Below, piece by piece: positions 7,470 through 15,035 of a DNA stretch of 62,552 nucleotides; the stretch's first letter is position 1, and every line of letters begins with the position of its first letter. Source of the stretch: an uncultured Pirellulaceae bacterium (lineage in GTDB: Bacteria; Planctomycetota; Planctomycetia; Pirellulales; Pirellulaceae); the NCBI GenBank assembly GCA_937929805.1, contig CALFUT010000026.1, forward strand, positions 1 through 62,552, in the 5' to 3' direction. Under the pieces are notes generated by a model. It was not told where the DNA came from. It was given only the letters and a program-made list of their open reading frames with translations, and ran no database searches. The translations under genes were made by a program, and so were the position numbers.

Positions 7470-8639
7470 CTATCGAAAGTTCCACTGTCCGTAGCCGGGA
7501 AACACGCTGCGAAGCATTTCTTTGGCCAGTGGCTTCATGGGGATTCCTTTGAGCCGCTGTCGTAAGAAATAGCGATTTCGAGCAAGGTGAAAGCGAATCT
7601 TGCTGGACGTGATATGTCCACACGAAACGACCTCGCGGCCGTTGCAAAAACGGAATTTGTAAGGGTCGTCCCCGTAGCCAAGATCCACTTTGGTGACTCC
7701 ATGGCTGTTGGCGACTCGAGCAACTTCCAACAGCAACTCCGTTCCGGGCGAATACCGATGAAACTCTGGATCGTAGACGGGGAACCAGTAGTGCAAGATG
7801 TCGTCGGTCAGCATCCCAAAGTGAATCGCGACCAAGCGGTCACCAGCAAAAATCGCAGACAAAATTCCTTTGAACCCGGGCTGGTTGATACGTTCAATCT
7901 TACGCAGCAGGTTGCTGGCCCAATCGACCGAAAGAATGTCAAACGTGTTGGATCTTTGGTACTTGCTCCGCTTCATTGCGATCAATTGTTCCAGCATTTC
8001 GGCCGACTGACAATCAAACTCGAATCGGACCGGCCCAACCTCGCGAGCCATTTTTCGTGTTTTTTGTTTCTGTCGCTTAATGGCAACGCTGTTTTTTCGA
8101 GCCCACTGGTAATACGCATCCCACCCGTCCGACAGATCAAGGTGATGAGATCCTAGCTCAGTGAACTGGCATCGACGGAGACTTGGGTCGAGCTGCGACA
8201 TCGCATGAAACTTGAAAGAATCAAGATTGGCAGTCGCCATTACCTGCTCGATTAGCTCGCGGGCAGCAAGGTGTTTTTTGTCATCAGGGTGACACAGAAT
8301 TCCGTGCGAGTCGTTTAAGCGACCACCAACGGGAACTCCTTGGCCGGAACGTGAACGCTGAAACGGCAACAGAGCGACGGTTCTTCCTTCGCTTGAGAAC
8401 ACCGCAACCTCGACGTCGTCTCGGACTTCCGCGACAGATCGAGTGAACTCAAGATCAAAGTACGGACTGGTCAGGCTGGTGTTGCTCGACCGGATCGAAC
8501 GCCATGAATCGGCAAGCTCATGACCGATCATCGACGGGGCAATGATCTGCAAATCTAGTGATGACGGGGGCCGATTCATTTGCTGGGGGCCAGTTGAAAT
8601 CGGTTCCATCTTCACAGCCAAGTTGCTGTTCGAAGACAT
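7470..8639 (-). CDS. CelD/BcsL-family GNAT acetyltransferase
   Basis: 389 residues, the usual size of the family with a C-terminal GNAT_6 domain often found in polysaccharide clusters. The N-terminal half holds SPYFDLEFTRSVAEVRDDVEV and LLPFQRSRSG, as in CelD proteins. The second half has the GNAT-like core: LSAIFAGDRLVAIHFGML (strands 4-5), HYWFPVYDPEFHRYSPGTELL (acyl-CoA region) and VDLGYGDDPYKFRF, the typical end motif. It probably acylates a sugar or lipid in the cytoplasm. It faces the same way as the radical SAM and glycosyltransferase genes upstream but is 212 bases from them, so operon membership is uncertain. The start (ATG 8639) has no clear ribosome site; Met11 and Met21 are alternatives. 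Confidence 0.83.
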   Translation of the reverse strand: MSSNSNLAVKMEPISTGPQQMNRPPSSLDLQIIAPSMIGHELADSWRSIRSSNTSLTSPYFDLEFTRSVAEVRDDVEVAVFSSEGRTVALLPFQRSRSGQGVPVGGRLNDSHGILCHPDDKKHLAARELIEQVMATANLDSFKFHAMSQLDPSLRRCQFTELGSHHLDLSDGWDAYYQWARKNSVAIKRQKQKTRKMAREVGPVRFEFDCQSAEMLEQLIAMKRSKYQRSNTFDILSVDWASNLLRKIERINQPGFKGILSAIFAGDRLVAIHFGMLTDDILHYWFPVYDPEFHRYSPGTELLLEVARVANSHGVTKVDLGYGDDPYKFRFCNGREVVSCGHITSSKIRFHLARNRYFLRQRLKGIPMKPLAKEMLRSVFPGYGQWNFR

Positions 8640-8851
8640 GGGCGGGCGAGTGAAAAAAACGGGGAATTAGCCTAGTTCGCGAAAAACACATTTTGATCTC
8701 TAGCCGATCGTTTGTATAGATTCTCGCAGCGCCTAAAAGCTCGGATTTTTCGTCGCGGGGGCCCGTCTAGCAGAGTTATCCGGGCTCTAACCCGCAAATC
8801 ATCGCGACGGTCAAAGGATTTCTTGGCACCCGTATAATCAATGCTCGTTAG

Positions 8852-10261
8852 TTAAGCTGCCGCTGAGCGTGCGCGGGTGGTGGCTGAACCCGAATCAGAG
8901 CCCTTTGACGCGTTGTTTAGATTTGGCCGACTTAGTCGCGGATGGGCGAACCGTTTCAGGCCGGGCCAAAGCAGCAAGCCGTTTTCTTTGAGGTACCGAC
9001 TCCGGAAGTAGAACTTAGAAAAGCACTCGCCGTGTAACTTGGATACCTCTTCGGCGGTCAGGTTCGAGTACTTCATCACGGGTTGGTAGACGCTGTATTT
9101 TGACAGGTCGTGGTCCGCGATTTGGTCTTTCACGGATTCGTAAAACGCAGTCCCCGGATAAGGGGTCACGATATTAAAGTTGGCGTAGGTTGGGTTGACC
9201 GAGCGGGCGTAATTCAAGACGTGTCGAATCGAGGCCTCGGTGTCTTCCGGAAAGCCCACCATGAACCCGGCGACGGTGCGAATCCCTAGCGACCGACACA
9301 AGGCGACAAAATCACGTTGGCGATCGTCGTTGATCGCGACGCGACTGTATCGTTTTAGGGTTGCTTCGTCCGGTGTTTCGATTCCAATCGTGATGCTGGT
9401 CAGTCCAGCACCTTTCAACGCGCGTAGGGTGTCTTCTTTCATTAGATCGACGCGTGTTTCCACGGAGAATTGGATCGGGCGATCCAGCCTGCGAATTCCC
9501 TCGGTAAGCTCGAGAGCCTTTTTGCGATTCAGGCCAAACAACGGGTCACGAAACTTGAATGACTCAAACCCGTAACGCTTCATTCCAAACCGCATTTCGT
9601 CCGTGATCGCGGCTGGGTCGCGAAATCGAGTCTTGCTTTCGATCATGATATACGGGCAATAGTTGCACTTGAATGTGCAGCCCCGACTTTGCTGGATGTA
9701 CGTTGATGGAAAGCGATGGAAGTCGTACTTGATGCGGAATTTCTTGTAGTTGAAAAGCGACCAGTCGGGGATTGGCAACGAATCCAGATCCGCAACCGTT
9801 CCAACGTCGACCACGGGCGTTTCTGCATTGAGCACATCGTCCCACTTGAACAGCAATTGCTCGGCTTCTCCTTTGACGACCGTGACACCTGAATCGGCAA
9901 AGAAGTCCCCCATCGCAAAAGCAACCTGACCCACGACCAGAATTTTTGCGTTCGGCTGTTGCTTTCGGATCGATTGCATCACCCGTCGTTCGGCATCAAC
10001 GGTTTGCAGTGCTGGGTTAAAGATGAAGACGTCCGCCTGAGGAGTTTCATCTAGGCTGTACGAAACGTTGTGTCCCAGCTTTTTAACAATCGCCGCAAGG
10101 TAGGCGAAGTTCATCGCCACCGGCCGGTAGTCTTGCTTGTAGAGATGGCGAACGATTTTTCCTCGCCAGCCACCCGTTCCCGGATGCATCCCCACGCCCA
10201 TGCCACCGGCAAAGTCTTTTTGCACGTCATTACGACGCGTGTCCCAAAGTACAACGTTCAT
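8852..10261 (-). CDS. B12-binding-type radical SAM protein
   Basis: 469-residue radical SAM enzyme with an N-terminal cobalamin-binding-like domain. Residues 1-140 form a Rossmann-type segment (MNVVLWDTRR, FAYLAAIVKKLGHNV, ADVFIFNPAL, AKILVVGQVAF, VVKGEAEQLL). The 4Fe-4S/SAM motif is SRGCTFKCNYCPY with Cys195, Cys199 and Cys202. Later motifs are FKFRDPLFGLNRKK, ITIGIETPDEATL and VAGFMVGFPEDTEAS, standard for this class. The substrate is unknown; relatives methylate or rearrange lipids, sugars and cofactors. The start is ATG 10261, with AGGA about 9 bases upstream; the longer frame only adds residues overlapping the next gene. It follows the glycosyltransferase with a 65-base gap and likely shares its transcript. 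Confidence 0.85.
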   Translation of the reverse strand: MNVVLWDTRRNDVQKDFAGGMGVGMHPGTGGWRGKIVRHLYKQDYRPVAMNFAYLAAIVKKLGHNVSYSLDETPQADVFIFNPALQTVDAERRVMQSIRKQQPNAKILVVGQVAFAMGDFFADSGVTVVKGEAEQLLFKWDDVLNAETPVVDVGTVADLDSLPIPDWSLFNYKKFRIKYDFHRFPSTYIQQSRGCTFKCNYCPYIMIESKTRFRDPAAITDEMRFGMKRYGFESFKFRDPLFGLNRKKALELTEGIRRLDRPIQFSVETRVDLMKEDTLRALKGAGLTSITIGIETPDEATLKRYSRVAINDDRQRDFVALCRSLGIRTVAGFMVGFPEDTEASIRHVLNYARSVNPTYANFNIVTPYPGTAFYESVKDQIADHDLSKYSVYQPVMKYSNLTAEEVSKLHGECFSKFYFRSRYLKENGLLLWPGLKRFAHPRLSRPNLNNASKGSDSGSATTRARSAAA

Positions 10262-10326
10262 GAACTGATTCCTTGATGAGGTGTCTAGGCTGAGCCGGGC
10301 TCGGCTGGGTTGCTCGGATGGGTTGG

Positions 10327-11697
10327 TTACGCAGCGTCTTGACGACGTTGGGATGTGGTGACGTTTGCGTCGGAGGTTTTGGGGAATGGAAGGGTGGTTG
10401 GGGTTTGGTCTGAAGGGCTTGGTGCCGACATTGGACTGTCCCCGGAGCTGATTGCCGCAATTGGCCAAGTGTCTCCGATCGATTTCCCCAGCAGCCGCAC
10501 TGCCCCACCCTGCCCGATGTGATAGTGGTAGCCTCGCCATCGGATCGTGTTTCCGATGCAAGACGCGATCAGTGCCGACAGCATGAACAGACCGGTTAGA
10601 GGCGCGGCAAAAAGGTCGAAATTGCGAGCCGTTTTTTTGCGCTTCCAGCCACGGTCAATCCTGCGGCCCATGCTTTGACGAATCGCGGCTCGAGCGACAG
10701 ATGCTGTGTACAGTCCGATCACCGAGATTTGAAACGCGTTGGACCAGAATTGATTTCCGGCAGCGGTGGCGTAGACGGCTGCGACGATTCCACCCCAGAA
10801 AGCGACTTGGCCGGCGATCGTTGTGGCCAAGGTAGTGGCCCAGTACGTGGGAGCGTAACGGCGGGCGATTAGCAGCTGCCTACGAAAGAACTCGAACAGG
10901 CTGGTCCACGTGTACTTGACCGTTGTCGTGCTTAGGCATTTTGGATCAAACACGATCTTCAGATTGGACAATTTCAGCGCCGTGGTCGCCACTAAATCGT
11001 CGCTCACCGATCCGTCCCACGCTTGCCGAATGCCGGTGGATCTGAAAACGCTTCGATGAATCGCCCATGATCCTCCCCAGATCAGGTGGTGGCCGCCTCG
11101 TCCCATCATTGCGGCGATGGCGTTGTTGGCCGTGCAAGCCAACAAAGTGGGAAGGCGACGGTTGCCGGGCTTCATCCAGCGATAACCGGTTCTAGCCCCA
11201 ACGCCTTCGCGGCCAATGCAGTCGACCAACCACTGAAGCCAGTTGCTTCCGGTTGCCGCGTCGCAATCGGCAAACGCATAAATGTCGATGTCGTCGGTCA
11301 ACGAGTCGACAGCAAAGCACAGATTGTGCACTTTCTGTCCGCTGTTGTTTGCTTGGTGGGCAACGAGGACTTTCGCGCTGGTGGTCCAGTGTTCTCGCAT
11401 GACTTGGTGGATCAGTTTAACCGCCGGGTCGTGCCCAGATTCAACGATAAATAGGACTTGAAAATTCGGGTGATCCTGTTGCAGAAACGAGCGAACGTTT
11501 TGCTCCATGCCCGGCTCGATTCCTTTGCATGGAACCATCACGCAAACGCGCGGGTGATTCTGGCCTGCCGGGACCTTGGTTCGCAACGTGCACTTCCAAA
11601 ACCGCCGGTTCTCCAACGCGAGAATCAGGAACGAAGCGGAGTAAAGCCAAGCCGCGACGGTGAAAGCAATAAAGACGTAGTTGCAAATCGTGATCAT
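10327..11697 (-). CDS. Membrane glycosyltransferase, ceramide-glucosyltransferase-like (GT21/GT2)
   Basis: 456-residue membrane glycosyltransferase. An N-terminal membrane helix (YVFIAFTVAAWLYSASFLIL, residues 7-26) leads into a GT-A domain: VCVMVPCKGIEPGMEQNV (51-68), the DxD-type YAFADCDAATGSNW (140-153), WGGSWAIHR (207-215), SDDLVATTALK (232-242) and RRQLLIARR (272-280), which fits the (Q/R)xxRW position. Two or more C-terminal helices follow (for example LATTIAGQVAFWGGIVAAVY), then a Pro/Ser/Thr-rich tail. PCKGIEPG and SDD point to the ceramide/hopanoid glucosyltransferase-like group, so a lipid acceptor is likely. ATG 11697 is preferred to the TTG at 11766. First gene of a pair with the radical SAM enzyme. 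Confidence 0.8.
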   Translation of the reverse strand: MITICNYVFIAFTVAAWLYSASFLILALENRRFWKCTLRTKVPAGQNHPRVCVMVPCKGIEPGMEQNVRSFLQQDHPNFQVLFIVESGHDPAVKLIHQVMREHWTTSAKVLVAHQANNSGQKVHNLCFAVDSLTDDIDIYAFADCDAATGSNWLQWLVDCIGREGVGARTGYRWMKPGNRRLPTLLACTANNAIAAMMGRGGHHLIWGGSWAIHRSVFRSTGIRQAWDGSVSDDLVATTALKLSNLKIVFDPKCLSTTTVKYTWTSLFEFFRRQLLIARRYAPTYWATTLATTIAGQVAFWGGIVAAVYATAAGNQFWSNAFQISVIGLYTASVARAAIRQSMGRRIDRGWKRKKTARNFDLFAAPLTGLFMLSALIASCIGNTIRWRGYHYHIGQGGAVRLLGKSIGDTWPIAAISSGDSPMSAPSPSDQTPTTLPFPKTSDANVTTSQRRQDAA

Positions 11698-12184
11698 GAA
11701 GCGTATCGGTTCTCGCGTAGTCAGGTTCGGCCAAGGTTGCTTGAGCCAGAGCGGCGACAAAATCAAGCGAACGAATGACCGGCGTCTTTTTTAGTAAGCT
11801 GGCCTATTCCGATGTCAGGTCTATCGATTTTCACACTAGGTAAACTTTAGCGATTGTTCTGATGGCTTGGCTTTGAGCTAGATCAATTGATTGTCGAGCG
11901 ACAAACCGGCTGCTAGCACTTTTGGCGAATGTTTCTAGCCATCCGCTATTGCGCGTCGGTGTCGTTTGAAAGATCGCGAGGCACAGATTGAACGATTGAT
12001 CGTGAGTAAGATTGCTGCGTGAAGATTTGAATCCAAACTGTTTTCACACGGTTTGGAATTTTCGTGCAAACTCAATCTTGGCTTCGTTTTTCGCTTCTGC
12101 TAATCTTCGCTCAACTGGTAAGGAAACCAACATTTGGGCGACCGAGATTTACCACGGGTTGCTTAACGACAAAGGAAGTCATTG
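11698..12184. other. Divergent intergenic region (487 bases)
   Basis: Separates the minus-strand glycosyltransferase from plus-strand rimI. It holds a small hairpin (TCCAAAC ... GTTTGGA, about 12032-12056) without a long T tract. No gene or repeat was seen. Confidence 0.35.
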
Positions 12185-12706
12185 ATGGACGCGACTACTG
12201 ATTTTGAGATCAATGTTCATATTCGCTGGATGATCCGACGCGATATGCCAGAGGTGCTAAGCATTGAAAACAACAGCTTTGAGTTTTCGTGGTCGGAGGA
12301 TGATTTTATTCGTTGCTTACGTCAGCGAAACTGCATCGGAATGGTTGCCGAGTACGACGAGCGAGTCGTTGGGTTCATGATTTACGAATTGCACAAAGAT
12401 CAGCTACACGTGTTAAATTTCGCCGTTCGTCCTGACGTCCGGCGAAGAGGTGTCGGTCGCCAGATGGTGGAGAAGCTGATCGGCAAACTTTCACAGCAGC
12501 GTCGAACCCGAGTCCTGTTGGAGATTCGTGAGACAAATCTTGCGGCTCAGGTGTTCTTCCGCAATCTCGGATTCATGGCAACAACCGTTTTGCGGGACTA
12601 CTACGACGACACAACCGAAGACGCTTACGTGATGCAGTATCGCTTCCGCGAGCAGGACGCAGAACGAGTCGAAGCGACCAACCGGATTACTCGACTGGCT
12701 GGTTAA
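12185..12706 (+). CDS. rimI: Ribosomal protein S18-alanine N-acetyltransferase (RimI)
   Basis: 173-residue GNAT protein; RimI acetylates the N-terminal alanine of ribosomal protein S18 in the cytoplasm. Recognised by IRWMIRRDMPEVLSIENNSF at the N-terminus, FSWSEDDFIRCL, VVGFMIYEL, LNFAVRPDVRRRGVGRQMVE (acetyl-CoA loop RRRGVG), and LLEIRETNLAAQVFFRNLGF, a RimI signature with ExN. The ending YYDDTTEDAYVMQY also matches. The start is ATG at 12185 with AGGAAG 8 bases upstream (TTG at 12182 is one codon earlier). A monocistronic gene; no usual partner such as tsaB or tsaD is adjacent. Confidence 0.88.
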   Translation: MDATTDFEINVHIRWMIRRDMPEVLSIENNSFEFSWSEDDFIRCLRQRNCIGMVAEYDERVVGFMIYELHKDQLHVLNFAVRPDVRRRGVGRQMVEKLIGKLSQQRRTRVLLEIRETNLAAQVFFRNLGFMATTVLRDYYDDTTEDAYVMQYRFREQDAERVEATNRITRLAG

Positions 12707-12808
12707 GCCCCGCGTTTAGCGGATACAGTGGGCCATCTGTTCAGTTTGGATTCGTCGAAACGCTGCCTCTGGCGAGGCTACTTCATGCGATTTAGCGGTG
12801 CGAATCGA

Positions 12809-12976
12809 TCAAGCTTGCGCCGCGAAACGAACGAACGGTTCGACAATGTCTCGATTGATCCAATTGGCAAGCGATCCGTAAATCGCGACCACTAAAAACG
12901 TGTTACCAACGCCGGTGGTATCTATCATTGAGCAAATGGCGCGCATGGGGTCTGCGATTTCCAAAACAGATCTCAC
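12809..12976 (-). CDS. Possible small protein (55 aa)
   Basis: Not recognised. A GTG start (12974-12976) has GGAG 7 bases upstream and opens 55 codons to TGA at 12809-12811. The product begins MRSVLEIADPMRAICSMIDT, contains a mildly hydrophobic stretch (TGVGNTFLVVAIYGSLANWI), and ends RDIVEPFVRFAAQA. Codon use resembles neighbouring genes. Evidence is limited to the ribosome site and composition; no homologue is known to me, and it could be a remnant. Confidence 0.35.
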   Translation of the reverse strand: MRSVLEIADPMRAICSMIDTTGVGNTFLVVAIYGSLANWINRDIVEPFVRFAAQA

Positions 12977-13329
12977 GGATGATCTCCAATGGACGAAGGG
13001 CGCTAAGCAAAGTTTTTATTCGGCGGCATCAGTGAATCGGTGACGAACAGTAGCCAGCGATCAGCGTTCGTGATCATAAGACCGTGCAACGTAGCCGCTT
13101 TGTCGTGGTCCAGTTTCAATCCTTGAAGCAACACAAGTTCACGTTGACTCGATCTATTGACTGGACCTTCCGCATTTGCGATCCCCTTTTCGATATCAAA
13201 CACGATTGGCTCAGCTTGCTAGGCCAAATTGCATCAAGCGCTCATGTAGAATTGTTAGCCTGCTAACACGAAGCCAGAGTCCACAAGTCGTAGGAGACCG
13301 CGTTTGGCTCGTGCCTAACGCGGTAAAGA
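12977..13329. other. No gene seen upstream of the IS element (353 bases)
   Basis: No homologous reading frame was recognised. The sequence leads directly into the 9-base target duplication of the insertion sequence. Confidence 0.35.
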
Positions 13330-13338
13330 GCGGTGTCC

Positions 13339-13355
13339 CAATACAGTTCGGCACG
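13339..13355 (+). repeat. Left terminal inverted repeat of the IS
   Basis: 17 bases, perfectly complementary to 14802-14818. The target duplication GCGGTGTCC lies directly outside at 13330-13338. Confidence 0.88.
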
Positions 13356-13426
13356 AGATTTGCTAGCCGGAAATTATTTCCGTACTGGTCTGGCTAGCTG
13401 CAGCTTTTTGTGGCATCTTGGTTTGC

Positions 13427-14656
13427 ATGGCCGGGAAGGAACGTCAGCAATCGAAACTCAAAGAGTCGGATGTCACGGGATTAAAGTACTTCGACAAGCT
13501 TTCGCCGATGTTGCGGCGACTGCACGACGATGGCTGCCAGCGTGACACTGCCGGCAATCGCGAACTGCACTATGATCAGTACTGCATGTTGATCTTGCTG
13601 TATCTGTTCAACCCGATCGTGACTTCACTGCGAGGTATTCAGCAGGCCAGTGAGCTGCAGAAGGTGCAACGCAAACTCGGCTGCCCGCGAGCGTCGCTTG
13701 GCTCGCTTTCCGAAGCAACGGACGTTTTCGACGCTAGGCGACTGCAAGAGATCATCTCCGAGCTTGGTGATCAGTTGCAGCCCATCGCTGCCGACAGTCG
13801 GCTCAAAGATATCAAACAGACCCTCACTTTGGTTGATGGATCGCTGATTTCTGCTTTACCTCAGATGATGGAGGCGTCATGGCGAAAATCGGACACCGGT
13901 AGTGGCATGGTCAAGTGGCGTCTGCACACGCATTTCGAAGCCGCCAAATCGATTCCCGTCCGGATCGATGTCACGCCCGACGGAGGAGGAGAACACGACG
14001 AACGTGCGGTCTTTGAGAAAACCATTGAGCCCGACCGGCTTTACGCGTTTGATCGTGGCTATGCCAAGTTCGAGCTTTTCAACAAGGTCGCTGCCTCCGG
14101 GAGCAGCTATGTCTGTCGCTTGCGAGACAACGCGGTATGGCAGGAGGTCGAAAAGCACAGCGCTCATCTTGATGCTCAGCACGCTGAGATGGGAGACATT
14201 CTGAGCGATCAAACCGTTGAAATGGGCTCCAGCAAAAGCCGTGTCGACCATCCCGTTCGCGTGATTTGTGTCAAATGCAATCCGCATACAACACGCGGCA
14301 AGTACCGAGGTGGTTCCAGCGGCGTGGACAGCGACGGCGTCTTGCGTATCGCGACCAATCTGATCGACGTTCCGGCTGAAATCATCGCGTTGATTTTCTC
14401 GCATCGCTGGGCGATCGAGATCTTCTTTCGTTTCTTCAAGCACATGCTTGGCTGCCGCCACTTGCTCAGCCGAAACCAGAACGGCATCGAGATCCAAACC
14501 TACTGCGCGATCATTGCTTGTTTATTGATCAGCCTCTGGACGGGCAAGCAACCAACACTTCGCACGTACGAAATGATTTGCTTCTACTTCTGCGGTATGG
14601 CCAATGAAGACGAGCTGATTCACCACATCAAAAAATTGACGCCCCACTCAGCGTAA
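13427..14656 (+). CDS. IS4-family DDE transposase
   Basis: 409-residue transposase inside the IS element. It catalyses cut-and-paste transposition with an RNase H-like DDE triad. Visible motifs: TLTLVDGSLISALP (Asp137), EPDRLYAFDRGYAKF (Asp209), and FSHRWAIEIFFRFFKHMLG with Glu331, which fits the R-3-E-6-K part of the IS4 YREK signature; the usual Tyr before it is not conserved. The N-terminal region (LDKLSPMLRRL-like, then YCMLILLYLFNP) resembles the IS4-type helper domain. The frame is open from TTG at 13418, but ATG at 13427 (MAGKERQQSK) is the likely start. Full length, no frameshift, therefore potentially active. Confidence 0.9.
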   Translation: MAGKERQQSKLKESDVTGLKYFDKLSPMLRRLHDDGCQRDTAGNRELHYDQYCMLILLYLFNPIVTSLRGIQQASELQKVQRKLGCPRASLGSLSEATDVFDARRLQEIISELGDQLQPIAADSRLKDIKQTLTLVDGSLISALPQMMEASWRKSDTGSGMVKWRLHTHFEAAKSIPVRIDVTPDGGGEHDERAVFEKTIEPDRLYAFDRGYAKFELFNKVAASGSSYVCRLRDNAVWQEVEKHSAHLDAQHAEMGDILSDQTVEMGSSKSRVDHPVRVICVKCNPHTTRGKYRGGSSGVDSDGVLRIATNLIDVPAEIIALIFSHRWAIEIFFRFFKHMLGCRHLLSRNQNGIEIQTYCAIIACLLISLWTGKQPTLRTYEMICFYFCGMANEDELIHHIKKLTPHSA

Positions 14657-14801
14657 GGATTCCGCAGCAAGCCTTCACGCCGCTTGATGCTGCGCGGTAC
14701 TTGCCCCGTAACCAACCCGCTCGATACGAAGATCAACTCCATCCCCGACCGATAACAGAAAAAGCGACGGCAAATGCGTGCAAAAAAGTAATGTCCAATA
14801 C

Positions 14802-14818
14802 CGTGCCGAACTGTATTG
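14802..14818 (-). repeat. Right terminal inverted repeat of the IS
   Basis: 17-base complement of the left end, followed by the second copy of the target duplication at 14819-14827. Confidence 0.88.
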
Positions 14819-15035
14819 GCGGTGTCCCGCTTCTAACCGTATTTTTCCGATCGATGGTGCTCGGTTAACCGAGTGTAACCGTAGGTTTTTGGGTAACTGC
14901 CGCTTAATTGCGGGAGATTTTATGCTATGCTTAAGGAGCATGATCCGCCGATATCAATCGAGTCGGTGGCATTATGTCCCCGTCCCTCCCTGCGTTTCTG
15001 CCCCCCCGTCCCTCGCTTCTTTTCGAGAGATCCCC

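Larger units (their letters stand above)
13339..14818 (+). mobile_element. Complete IS4-family insertion sequence (1,480 bp)
   Basis: The element is bounded by perfect 17-bp inverted repeats (CAATACAGTTCGGCACG at 13339-13355 and its complement at 14802-14818). It is flanked by a 9-base direct repeat GCGGTGTCC at 13330-13338 and 14819-14827, the target duplication. A single transposase gene fills it. Intact ends, intact gene and perfect duplication point to a recent insertion. The target was apparently noncoding. Confidence 0.9.

Noticed and set aside
10262-10561. N-terminal 100-residue extension of the radical SAM protein
   Set aside because: Overlaps the glycosyltransferase gene; composition is not protein-like and the ribosome site supports 10261.
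8852-11697. Naming the pair hpnJ and hpnI
   Set aside because: The order and classes fit, but the radical SAM protein lacks clear HpnJ features and no other hpn gene is present.
14778-15035. Extension of the GH5 frame back into the IS right end
   Set aside because: The extra residues come from IS sequence and precede a perfect signal peptide at 15036.
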